42,978 nt of DNA, from contig NZ_FOHN01000026.1 of the NCBI RefSeq assembly GCF_900111595.1, positions 1 to 42,978 on the forward strand, read 5' to 3'. The position numbers were made by a program, and so were the translations under genes. Every line of letters starts with the position of its first letter. The stretch's first letter is position 1. The notes below the pieces were generated by a model. That model was not told the origin of the DNA. It made no database searches and worked only from the letters and a program-made list of their open reading frames with translations. This DNA is from [Clostridium] polysaccharolyticum. GTDB taxonomy: Bacteria > Bacillota > Clostridia > Lachnospirales > Lachnospiraceae. Of this stretch, positions 1 through 8,011 are shown piece after piece.

Positions 1-58
1 TTAAATCATTTAAGGAATATATAGTTAAATCAGTGGTTATATTAGTTTGAATGATCAT
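1..58 (-). CDS. 5' end of an unidentified gene running off the left edge
   Basis: An ATG at 58 on the minus strand has a good ribosome-binding site, GGAGG at 66-70, seven bases upstream. It opens a frame that stays open to the window edge: 19 codons starting MIIQTNITTDLTIY. A TATAAT-like -10 lies at 83-88, with no convincing -35. Nineteen residues are too few to assign a family. It could be a host gene at the left border of the mobile remnant or another gene of that element. Confidence 0.4.
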   Translation of the reverse strand, partial: MIIQTNITTDLTIYSLNDL

Positions 59-146
59 AATAGCGCCTCCTATCAGGAATCTATTATAATCAGTTTTTGT
101 ACATATTTATATTAGATTTTCTGTACTTATTTATGTTAGCATTTAT

Positions 147-1037
147 AAATATTGCAGCTACGTTCTTGAGCAATATGAGAAAGCCAAAGAATACTGCAGC
201 GATCCTCTTGTATTTATCGAGCAGCGCTTGGACTTCTCCCGCTACGTAGAGAATGGTTTCGGTACCGGTGACTGCGTCATTATTGCAGACGAAGTGCTTC
301 ATATCATCGACTACAAGCATGGTCTTGGTGTCCTGGTTGAAAGCGAAGGTAATACACAAATGATGTGCTATGCCTTAGGTGCTTTAGAAGCCTTCGATGA
401 CTTATACGACGTGAACACCATCGAAATGACAATCTTCCAGCCCCGTCGTGAGAATGTTTCCACCTGGAGCATTTCCAAAGAGGAACTACTCAAATGGGCT
501 GAGGAAGTATTAAAACCTACCGCTGCCCTCGCCTATGAAGGCAAAGGTGAGTTTAAGGCTGGCGACCACTGCCAGTTCTGCAAGGTCAAAGCCACCTGCA
601 GAAAACGTGCTGAGACAAACCTTGAGCTTGCAAAGTATGACTTTGAGATGCCCGCAACACTTGATGATTACGAAATTGCAGCTATCCTGCCTCGTATCGA
701 TCAGTTAATTGCATGGGGCAATGACATCAAGGATTATGCGCTTACCCAGGCTCAGTCCGGTACACATTATGAAGGTTTCAAAATCGTTGAAGGCCGAAGC
801 AACCGCAAATACACAGATGAAGCTGTTGTTGCCTCAAAGGTATCTGAAGCCGGTTACGACCCTTATGAGAAGAAGCTCCTCGGCATTACCGCCATGAGCA
901 CTCTTCTCGGGAAAAAGAAGTTTGAAGAATTATTAGGTGACTTAGTTTACAAGCCGCCAGGCAAACCAGCTCTTGTTCCTGAGTCTGACAAACGTCCGGC
1001 CATGAACACTGCAGCAGATGATTCCAAAGACAATTAA
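147..1037 (+). pseudogene. DUF2800 phage/ICE protein, 5'-truncated
   Basis: This is the C-terminal three quarters of a DUF2800 protein, a family found in phage and ICE replication modules beside DUF2815 and a family-A polymerase, and generally thought to be nuclease-like. Family-like sequence begins near 147 (YVLEQYEKAKEY, then a conserved EQRLDFSRYV segment) and runs to 1037. The usual N-terminal ~100 residues are absent. The frame is open back to 90, but the residues from 90 to ~146 are AT-rich and unlike the family, and I see no start with a ribosome-binding site. A TTG at 228 could start a 269-residue remnant. A CxxC-x(4)-C cluster (FCKVKATCRKR) sits mid-protein. It lies just upstream of DUF2815. 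I read it as truncated by a deletion or recombination whose junction is near 140-150. Confidence 0.75.
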
Positions 1038-1050
1038 GGAGGAAAATATT

Positions 1051-1614
1051 ATGTCTAAAATCGCAAACCCTACTAAGGTGATCACAGGAGTGAACACCAG
1101 ATGGTCCTACGCTAACGTATGGGATCCTAAGTCAATCAACGGAGGCGCACCTAAGTACAGCGTTTCCCTCATCATCCCTAAGAATGATACCGTAACTGTT
1201 AACAAGATTAAGGCTGCTATCCAGGCTGCTTACGAGGAAGGCGAGTCCAAGCTTAAGGGTACCGCCAAGGTATGTCCTGCTCTTGATGTTATCAAGACTC
1301 CTCTTCGTGACGGTGACAAGGAGAGACCGGGCGATGAAGCTTACGCGAACAGCTACTTCATCAACGCCAACTCTGCTACTGCACCTGGAATCGTAGACGC
1401 AGATCGCCAGCCTATCCTTGACCGCTCCGAGGTTTACAGCGGTGTGTATGGTAGAGCATCCATTAACCTTTACGCTTTCAACTCCAACGGTAATCGCGGA
1501 ATTGCCTGCGGTCTTAACAACCTTCAGAAGATCCGCGATGGCGAGCCTCTTGGTGGTAAGTCCAGAGCCGAGGACGACTTTGCCACCGAGGAAGACGACG
1601 ATTTCCTTAGCTAA
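1051..1614 (+). CDS. DUF2815 family protein (probable phage ssDNA-binding protein)
   Basis: This 187-residue protein starts at ATG 1051 behind AAGGAGG. The frame is open upstream to 1018, but the ribosome-binding site fixes this start. It matches the DUF2815 family, which sits next to DUF2800 in phage and ICE replication modules and is usually annotated as a ssDNA-binding or annealing-type protein; that role comes from the family. Visible features are an N-terminal beta-rich region (KYSVSLIIP), a conserved GVYGRASINLYAF core, and an acidic C-terminal tail (EEDDDFLS), typical of ssDNA-binding proteins. It appears intact although both flanking replication genes are broken. Its codon use (AAG, GGC, CGC rich) differs from the AT-rich defence cassette downstream. 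Confidence 0.85.
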   Translation: MSKIANPTKVITGVNTRWSYANVWDPKSINGGAPKYSVSLIIPKNDTVTVNKIKAAIQAAYEEGESKLKGTAKVCPALDVIKTPLRDGDKERPGDEAYANSYFINANSATAPGIVDADRQPILDRSEVYSGVYGRASINLYAFNSNGNRGIACGLNNLQKIRDGEPLGGKSRAEDDFATEEDDDFLS

Positions 1615-1682
1615 CAAACTACTGACAATCATGGCGGTGGGTACGCCTGCCGCCCATCTTCTGAAAGGTATGGTGACAATCA

Positions 1683-1877
1683 ATGACAATGGATTATATT
1701 AACCAGTTAATCGACGCTTCTATCCGAGGAACTTTAATCGGAATTACACTCTTTTTCTGGGGCTGCGGGCTTGTCGCAGTATGGAAGTGGGTGTTTGGGC
1801 TTGCTAAGAAATTTCTCAAATGGCTCTGCCCTAACCTCTTCAAGAAGAAGGAAACAACCGAAGCAGACAATAAATAA
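1683..1877 (+). CDS. Small membrane protein of the mobile module
   Basis: This 64-residue protein has GGTGA six bases before ATG 1683. Residues ~17-37 form one hydrophobic helix (GITLFFWGCGLVAVWKW). A Lys-rich stretch (KKFLKWLCPNLFKKKE) follows, predicting a single-pass or membrane-associated peptide with a cytoplasmic basic tail. I do not recognise a family. It lies between the DUF2815 gene and the polymerase remnant, on the same strand and with similar codon use, and is followed by a clear terminator. A short GC-rich inverted repeat (GGCGG/CCGCC) precedes it at about 1634-1653. Function is unknown. Confidence 0.55.
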   Translation: MTMDYINQLIDASIRGTLIGITLFFWGCGLVAVWKWVFGLAKKFLKWLCPNLFKKKETTEADNK

Positions 1878-1883
1878 TCTCAG

Positions 1884-1915
1884 GGCGGTAGCACATTCTG
1901 CTGCCGCCTTATTTT
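1884..1915 (+). terminator. Intrinsic terminator
   Basis: GGCGGTAGCA (1884-1893) pairs with TGCTGCCGCC (1899-1908), ten base pairs with one wobble, followed by TTATTTT. It ends the transcript before the polymerase remnant. Confidence 0.75.
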
Positions 1916-1926
1916 AGGAGGATGCT

Positions 1927-3247
1927 ATGACAATACATGAAATGTCCATCGACTTAGAAACTTACAGCGATGTTGATATAAAGAAAAGCGGCGTCTACAA
2001 ATACGCCGAGTCAGATAATTTTGAGATACTTCTCTTTGGAGTGTCCATTGACGGAGGCCCCGTAACTGTTTATGACCTTGCCTGCGGTGATGCAATCCCT
2101 AAAGACATTATTAATGCCTTGGTAGACGATACCGTAATTAAATGGGCTTTCAACGCAGTGTTCGAAAGAGTCTGCTTATCCTACTGGCTCAAAAAGAACT
2201 ACCCTGACAAGTTTAAAAGCTACGGCCCTGAAAATGACACTACCGGTAATTACTTAAACCCTGTCTCATGGCGCTGTACTATGATTTGGACTGCTTACAT
2301 GGGACTTCCTCTTTCTCTTGAGGGCGTTGGTGCTGTACTCGGACTTAAGGAACAGAAAATGAAAGAAGGCAAGGATCTCATCCGGTACTTCTGTGTTCCC
2401 TGCAAACCCACAAAAACTAATGGCGGCAGGACTCGTAACCTTCCGCAGCACGCTCCCGATAAATGGTCCACCTTTAAGTCCTACAATGAGCGAGATGTTG
2501 TTACAGAAATGGGCATAAAAGAAAAGCTGCACAAGTTCCCGGTCCCCGACTTTATTTGGGATGAGTACCACCTGGACCAGCAGATAAATGACAGGGGCAT
2601 TCTCGTAGATATGCAGCTTGTAAAAAATGCCATCGCCTTTGACGAGCGTTCTAAGACAGACATCTCCGATCAAATGAAAGACATGACGGACCTTGAGAAC
2701 CCTAACAGCGTAGTTCAAATGAAAGCCTGGTTATCCGAACAGGGTCTGGAGGCAATCAAATCCCAATATCGTATCCCTGTGGTGGGATGTTGATACTGCT
2801 GTAAAGAATGCAATTAAAATGCACAGCAGCACTGAAACGCATGGCATCAAGTTTACTTGGCGCAGCGGCATGTTATTTATCACTCTCCCGTCCGGACGTA
2901 AGCTCACATATATTAAGCCAAGGATCGGTGAAAACCAGTTCGGTGGAGAAAGCGTAACCTATGAAGGTATCGACTCCACAAAGAAATGGGAGCGTCTTGA
3001 AAGCTACGGTCCAAAATTCGTCGAGAATGTGGTCCAGGCTATTTCCAGGGACCTTCTTATGAATGCCATTAAGAACCTGCCAGGTGCACTTATTTGTGGG
3101 CACGTGCACGATGAGCTTCTCATCGAATGCAAAGAAGATGTATCCCTCGATGACGTCTGCAAGGCTATGGCGCACAACCCTGAATGGTTCCCAGACATTT
3201 TACTTCGAGCGGACGGTTATGTAACATCATTCTATAAAAAAGACTAA
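1927..3247 (+). pseudogene. Phage-type family-A DNA polymerase, central deletion and frameshift
   Basis: The ATG at 1927 follows AGGAGG. The first frame encodes the 3'-5' exonuclease domain (SIDLETYS near residue 7, NAVFERVCL near 75, YNERDVVTE near 188) and the start of the polymerase domain, ending at 2793. Family sequence resumes in another frame upstream of 2819 as NPNIVSLWWDVDTAVK and runs to 3247, including polymerase motif C (HVHDELLIE). The join lies near 2750-2758, where LSEQGLEA meets the NPNIV segment. The segment lost includes motifs A and B (the catalytic Asp and the O helix), so the product cannot be an active polymerase. Both halves resemble the compact polymerase found beside DUF2800 and DUF2815 in Firmicutes phages and ICEs. 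The module therefore cannot replicate by itself. Confidence 0.85.
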
Positions 3248-3254
3248 AAAGAAA

Positions 3255-3290
3255 AGCAGCACCGGCGTGATCCAGTGCTGCTTCTTATTA
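3255..3290. terminator. Bidirectional terminator between polymerase remnant and methyltransferase
   Basis: AGCAGCAC (3255-3262) pairs with GTGCTGCT (3275-3282). A run of A precedes it and CTTCTTATT follows, so it can stop both converging transcripts. Confidence 0.75.
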
Positions 3291-3297
3291 TGCCTAA

Positions 3298-4809
3298 TCA
3301 TTTTCTCCAGATAGTTATACTTTTTCTCAATGCAACTCTTCCGTACTTAGCCATCTGTTGGCTGCTATTACCTTTCTGCTGCTTCAAACAGTACACCTTC
3401 TCTGCCTTAAATCCAAATTGTTCAGCAAAACTAGTAGACAAAAAATCTACAGGGATAACTTCTCCCCCATATCTCACATTATCATTTACAAAGGCTACCA
3501 GTGCTCCAGGTTTGCACAATCGATATAATTCAGCGTATATGAATGCTAATTCGGTAAAATATCCTTCTATCATTCTTATAACGCCCTTGTTATTTAAGTC
3601 TCCATTGTCCTTTCGTTTATCCATCGCCGTTTTTATTTCAGTAAAGGCCGCGTTACTTTGTATCGTGTCATATATCTTTTGGAAGCGTTCTTCTTGCCCA
3701 ATAGACGAATAGTACTCTTTTAGTGCTTCAACTTTTGTTTTACTCTCAACAGTACACGATAACAAATCTTGACGCATTTTTTTGATTCCGTCCTCTGTAG
3801 CCCCCAAATAAACCAATTCAAGAGCATAAGTTCTTGTATAATCGTACCTGTTGCAATATGGTGGCGATGTAATTACACCTTTGAGACAACCATCTTCTAA
3901 TTCAGCTAATCCATAAAGTACACTCTTTTCTCGATAGTCTATTTCAGAAGTGTATTCCTTTTCTCCCTGAGCCTGAATCATCTCTATATCAGCTAATATG
4001 TGCTCTAATTCAGCAACTATTGTGTCTTGAACATTCTGTATCTCTTCTCTAACATGTTTTTCAGGAAGAAGCTTCCTTCCTTGCTCTTTTCGTATAATAT
4101 TTGCATTCTTAACTTTATCAGATCTACAATCCCAACTTAAATACTGCCCCGACTTAGTGGTATAGCTACACCGTTCTAACGAATTCAAAACTGCTAATGT
4201 AAATAAATTTTTAACAGTATCATCAAAAGTTGTTGTTTTGATCCAATCTGATGAGTACTGAATAAATTGACCATTAAATACCGGATAAGCCGTATCGGTG
4301 ATAGTCACATATGGCGTGAATCCCTTATAACCATCTGGTAAACTAAGATTTTTTACTGCTGCAATTAGTTTCCTAATTTCATCTTGGTCATATCTCATGA
4401 CATTTGCCTTGGCTTTAATAGCTACTGCAGAAATTGGCATAATATCAAATCCTATGCTATTAATTCCCCTCATTTGACATACTAACGCAGTAGTTCCCGA
4501 CCCCATAAATGGATCCATAACAAGATCGCCTGGTTTAGCCTCCATATCATCTAAAATCTGACCAACCAAGTCAGCAGAAAAGCCTTCTTTATATTTAAGC
4601 CAACTATGTAAAGCATCCTTTTTACTTAGCTGATAGCTTACACTTCTTCTGTCGAATCTGTTTGTTACCTCTAGAATTGATTCATATTTCTCTTCTAATG
4701 CTTGTCTAGCCCGCTCATCACACAAATCTCCTGCTGAAAATTTATCTACAATATATTCGGACTTATCAGCTACCACTCCTATTTCTTCTAAAAAAGACAT
4801 CTGTTCCAT
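3298..4809 (-). CDS. DNA methyltransferase of an AvaI/BsoBI-type restriction-modification system
   Basis: This 503-residue modification enzyme has the SAM-binding motif I DPFMGSGTT at 99-107 and the catalytic motif IV TSPPY at 314-318. Motif order I then IV, with about 200 residues between for target recognition, and an SPPY motif are typical of amino-methyltransferases, mainly N4-cytosine. The gene starts 14 bases after the stop of an AvaI/BsoBI-like endonuclease, so by family the predicted target is CYCGRG, protected at a cytosine; this is inference. A second ATG three codons in (MSFLEEIG) is an alternative start. It is the last gene of the minus-strand defence cassette and looks full length, with no broken motif. 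Confidence 0.88.
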   Translation of the reverse strand: MEQMSFLEEIGVVADKSEYIVDKFSAGDLCDERARQALEEKYESILEVTNRFDRRSVSYQLSKKDALHSWLKYKEGFSADLVGQILDDMEAKPGDLVMDPFMGSGTTALVCQMRGINSIGFDIMPISAVAIKAKANVMRYDQDEIRKLIAAVKNLSLPDGYKGFTPYVTITDTAYPVFNGQFIQYSSDWIKTTTFDDTVKNLFTLAVLNSLERCSYTTKSGQYLSWDCRSDKVKNANIIRKEQGRKLLPEKHVREEIQNVQDTIVAELEHILADIEMIQAQGEKEYTSEIDYREKSVLYGLAELEDGCLKGVITSPPYCNRYDYTRTYALELVYLGATEDGIKKMRQDLLSCTVESKTKVEALKEYYSSIGQEERFQKIYDTIQSNAAFTEIKTAMDKRKDNGDLNNKGVIRMIEGYFTELAFIYAELYRLCKPGALVAFVNDNVRYGGEVIPVDFLSTSFAEQFGFKAEKVYCLKQQKGNSSQQMAKYGRVALRKSITIWRK

Positions 4810-4823
4810 TTTTTCTTATTACC

Positions 4824-5783
4824 TCACAGTTGAATTATCCAGTTACAATACTCGACTAGTTGATTAACGTCGGTCAAATTAGCTGCATTACTTAGCACTT
4901 CATCCTGTAACTGATCATAAATCTCTACAGCCATAGCATTTGCGATTGCTGCGCCGATAAAGGATGTTTTTATACCGGGATATCCCGCAGCACTAAACGA
5001 ATCTCTAATACGTATAAGCGCGGTATTTCCTGTTTTCCAATGTTCATCAGCTCCCGCAGGGTCAATTCCTCCTTTGAGCTCACCTAACATAATTGCTCTC
5101 TCTGGTCTTCTAACGATTTTCCCTTTATCGTATTCAGTAGTATTGCTCTTATACAAACAAATATCAACGTTTTTCTTAACTGTTGGTATAGTCATATTAA
5201 AAGCAAGTATTCTGTCACCATTCGTATTTTTCCAATGTAAAGCCTTTACCTGTGATTCTATATCAGCCTGCCCCACCGCTTTTCTTTTCCATGTAAAAGT
5301 TTTATCATCACCAGATAACCAATAGCAATCTATCCCTTGGACATCCATACTAGAAAAAATTGCTCTAATAAGTTTCTCCTGTCCTAATGCACCGATCTTA
5401 TTTCTCATGGTGCCTCCAACAGCATCACCCTTGATCAACAAATAACGATATGTTGCCTCGTCAATATAGTCAGCTCCTGCTGGTTTCAAAAATTTTTCTA
5501 TCAATTCTTTAATGGCCGCAGTTTGATCGTCTTCAGTTAAATAATTCATAGACTTATCCGACAACCCAGCGGCAGTTAACAAAAAAGGACGTATGTTGGG
5601 CATACACCAAAAATCATCTGGCGAAGTAGTATGACTAACCATAGCCTTAAAGGCCAATGCATTCTTTACATATGGGTCACCCACCTTATTTTTTTCTAGC
5701 GCAATGCTTAAAAAACCAGCTCTTGTCTGCTCATGTGTTGTTACTAAGCTCTCAGCACTTGTTATAAACGAATTAAAAGACAT
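4824..5783 (-). CDS. AvaI/BsoBI-family type II restriction endonuclease
   Basis: This 319-residue protein matches the AvaI/BsoBI family, whose members (about 315-323 residues) cut C^YCGRG as dimers. The PD-(D/E)xK-type site is visible: Asp207 in NVDICLY, then Glu235 and Lys237 in ELKGG, followed by IDPAGADEHWK with His248. From memory the BsoBI equivalents are D212, E240, K242 and H253, a constant offset of five, which supports a catalytically intact enzyme. ATG 5783 has an AGGAGG site. The methyltransferase follows directly. The 108-base gap upstream (5784-5891) is the only real gap in the cassette, so the restriction pair may have its own promoter. Confidence 0.88.
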   Translation of the reverse strand: MSFNSFITSAESLVTTHEQTRAGFLSIALEKNKVGDPYVKNALAFKAMVSHTTSPDDFWCMPNIRPFLLTAAGLSDKSMNYLTEDDQTAAIKELIEKFLKPAGADYIDEATYRYLLIKGDAVGGTMRNKIGALGQEKLIRAIFSSMDVQGIDCYWLSGDDKTFTWKRKAVGQADIESQVKALHWKNTNGDRILAFNMTIPTVKKNVDICLYKSNTTEYDKGKIVRRPERAIMLGELKGGIDPAGADEHWKTGNTALIRIRDSFSAAGYPGIKTSFIGAAIANAMAVEIYDQLQDEVLSNAANLTDVNQLVEYCNWIIQL

Positions 5784-5891
5784 ACTATTATCCTCCTCAG
5801 GTTCTATACTTACTATAAATCATTATGTGTCCTAAAAAATGGACTCAATATCTCTACTTATATATTTACAATTTTTTAGTTTCAGGCTTAC

Positions 5892-6122
5892 TTAATTAGG
5901 AACACGCTCAACAATATCGTTAAGCTCAACATCCAAAGCTTCACAAATCCGAAGCAAAACATCCATTGTTACGTTTTCACATCGACCCATTTTTGCTATT
6001 GAAGCAGCACTAACATGGCTCATTTTCTGCAATTCCTGTTTTTTTATTCCTCTATCAATAAGCAGATGCCATAGCGGATTATAGCTAAAATGTGTTTTTA
6101 GTTGTGTTGTGGAATTATTCAT
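5892..6122 (-). CDS. XRE-type helix-turn-helix regulator
   Basis: This 76-residue protein is of the Cro/CI type. The helix-turn-helix spans about residues 27-72 (IKKQELQKMSHVSAASIAKM followed by VTMDVLLRICEALDVEL). It is close in size and form to YozG-like regulators and to the small controller proteins of restriction-modification systems. Its ATG overlaps the end of the ATPase gene by eight bases (ATGAATAA), so the two are translationally coupled. Lying between the ABC-3C genes and the restriction pair, it could time endonuclease expression or repress the whole cassette; both are inference. A short repeat, GTCC-N8-GGAC, at 5829-5844 in the downstream gap is a possible binding site. Confidence 0.82.
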   Translation of the reverse strand: MNNSTTQLKTHFSYNPLWHLLIDRGIKKQELQKMSHVSAASIAKMGRCENVTMDVLLRICEALDVELNDIVERVPN

Positions 6123-7800
6123 TTTTGTTTTCCTCTTCTTTTAATGGCTCTTTGTTCCAACCTCTGCCAAAAAGCTGATTACCATTACCTGATAATTCAA
6201 TTACTTTTCTCTTTTTTATTAGGGGCTTCGCTTCCTCAGCATAAAAGTCTAATGATCTGAATGATACAAATGTCTGCTGTCCTCGCTTCCCTACTGCATC
6301 ATACTCTTTTATTATTTCCGTCAATGCTGGCTTCTCAATCGGATCCAGTAAGTCAGAATCATGAACGATAAATGGAATATTAGACACCTCCATGTTAGCT
6401 AAATCAAAAGTAATTAACCCTCTGAACTGAGCACCACTTCCACCATCATCTCTTGTGCTAAAACTATATTTACCAAGCTTCTCTAACTGCAAAGTAGGTG
6501 GCCGCTGAATATCATTCTTGACAATCCTGGCTGTGATTTCTCGCATTTTCTTATTTACAACAGTTTCTATATCAGACAATTGGGTTGCAATCACTTCATC
6601 TCTTGTCTCAGCATATTCTGCGGCTGTCTTTTTAAGCCGTTCAAAAGTAATAAAGTTTTTATTAGCTTCTCGAAGGTTGTTCAGCTCTGTAGTTATTCTC
6701 GCATACTCTCTAAGCACTGCCTGAGTAACATTAGGAATACTTTTCACCTCGGCAATCTGCTCTTTTATACTTACAATTTCATTGCCAAGCAAAACATACG
6801 CCGTCGCGAGATCTTTTTCTGTTTCCTTAAACTCTGTAGTTAAGACCTTTGCCAAACTCTGATGAAACTGCTCTACTTCTGTTAAAGCCCTAAACTCTTC
6901 TTGCGGGAAATACTTTTCTAATTCTGTAAACGTTTTTTTAAAGCTCTTTTTCCCTTCAGTCATTTCTCGTCTTAACGAATTAAGCTGTGTTTGTACTTTT
7001 GCGCGTTGCCTACGATAATTTATAAGCATTTCATTTAATTCACTTAAGCGCTGCGCCTGCATGCTATCAAGATCTAATAATCCTTTACTACTATTTTCAG
7101 CTAACTGCTGCTCCTGAATTTCTAATTCAGCCGCTTTCTTTTCGTTTTCGTCGTATTCTTTTTGATTCTTTGCAGCACGAATATGCTCATATTGTTGTGT
7201 TTTTCTAAATGCATCCCTTTCATCAGCGGCTTTATCTGCCTGCTTTATCTGCGCATCAACAACATTATATTTGCTAAATTGCTGCATGTATTTCTTGATT
7301 GCGTCCTTCACATTCTCCTGCTTTGCAGATTGTAAAGGCCTCTCTTCATCCATTGTTTCTCTTTTATATACCCGGATGAATTTTGACATCGCTCCTCGCC
7401 AAGCTAACCCTTCAGTATTAACCGCATACTTCTCAGCAAGAAAGTCCCTGAAGTCGTCTATATGCATTTTATCTGCGCCTTCACTAGGTCTATAGTCTTT
7501 ATCACACTTCGTAACTGACATATAATCTACTGTATTTCGCGCAAAATGGTATTCCTGACCATCGAACAGAAATGTAAAATTTATGGTATGTTCAAGAACA
7601 TTTTCCTGGACATCCTGGCATTTTTTTACATAGTCTTCGCCTCCAAATACAAAATCAAGTATCATTAAAAGTGTTGATTTTCCTATGGAATTAGATCTAT
7701 CCTCATCCCCAAGAATAGCGTTTAGCCCTTCATGAAATTCAATTGCTGGACGCTTCTTTCCATTGGCAACAAACTTGTCACACTGCACTCTAACCAACAT
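6115..7800 (-). CDS. ABC-three-component system ATPase (DUF2326)
   Basis: This 561-residue SMC/Rad50-like ATPase has Walker A within residues 31-44 (GDEDRSNSIGKSTLL), a long charged coiled-coil from about 190 to 420, and a C-terminal ATPase half. That half has a signature-like GGSGAQFRGL and the Walker B-like strand IPFIVHDSDLL. DUF2326 is the ATPase of one branch of the ABC-3C systems, predicted conflict or anti-phage systems in which a Rad50-like ATPase acts with a small middle component and an effector/sensor protein. Both partners lie directly upstream. Its ATG lies inside the end of the middle-component gene (11-base overlap), and its own end overlaps the regulator gene, so expression is tightly coupled. 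It appears intact. Confidence 0.85.
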   Translation of the reverse strand: MLVRVQCDKFVANGKKRPAIEFHEGLNAILGDEDRSNSIGKSTLLMILDFVFGGEDYVKKCQDVQENVLEHTINFTFLFDGQEYHFARNTVDYMSVTKCDKDYRPSEGADKMHIDDFRDFLAEKYAVNTEGLAWRGAMSKFIRVYKRETMDEERPLQSAKQENVKDAIKKYMQQFSKYNVVDAQIKQADKAADERDAFRKTQQYEHIRAAKNQKEYDENEKKAAELEIQEQQLAENSSKGLLDLDSMQAQRLSELNEMLINYRRQRAKVQTQLNSLRREMTEGKKSFKKTFTELEKYFPQEEFRALTEVEQFHQSLAKVLTTEFKETEKDLATAYVLLGNEIVSIKEQIAEVKSIPNVTQAVLREYARITTELNNLREANKNFITFERLKKTAAEYAETRDEVIATQLSDIETVVNKKMREITARIVKNDIQRPPTLQLEKLGKYSFSTRDDGGSGAQFRGLITFDLANMEVSNIPFIVHDSDLLDPIEKPALTEIIKEYDAVGKRGQQTFVSFRSLDFYAEEAKPLIKKRKVIELSGNGNQLFGRGWNKEPLKEEENKNE

Positions 7801-8011
7801 AATGAAGCATCTCCTCTCTTAGTTCTATCTTGTTTAACGTATATAGACAGTCGAGTATTTCCATATACTCCCTAACATCTGTCACCTTGTTTTTCACCTT
7901 TTTATATAACTCCCCCGGCGTCATGTCACTCTTCTCAAGGTAAGACAATAATACCGGAAACTTTGATATTGTACTTTCTTTATATGTCGTTACTTTACTT
8001 GGAAATCTCAC
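7790..8011 (-). CDS. ABC-three-component system small middle component (MC6-like)
   Basis: This small protein of 73 residues is read from GTG 8011, preceded at seven bases by AGGTG; an upstream GTG at 8026 would add five residues. It opens RFPSKVTTYKESTIS, then has a helix-turn-helix-like stretch (MTPGELYKKVKNKVTDVREY) and ILDCLYTLNKIEL. This resembles middle component 6 of ABC-3C systems, a winged-helix-like adaptor between ATPase and effector. The call rests on size, pattern and position. The gene overlaps both neighbours (17 and 11 bases), which fits three subunits made in fixed ratio. Confidence 0.7.
   Translation of the reverse strand: MRFPSKVTTYKESTISKFPVLLSYLEKSDMTPGELYKKVKNKVTDVREYMEILDCLYTLNKIELREEMLHYVG

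Noticed and set aside
90-359. 89-codon minus-strand frame at the left edge
   Set aside because: It lies antisense to the DUF2800 homology, lacks a ribosome-binding site, and ends in AT-rich junction DNA.
1132-1689. 185-codon minus-strand frame opposite DUF2815
   Set aside because: A shadow of a real gene with strong family match on the plus strand; no start site.
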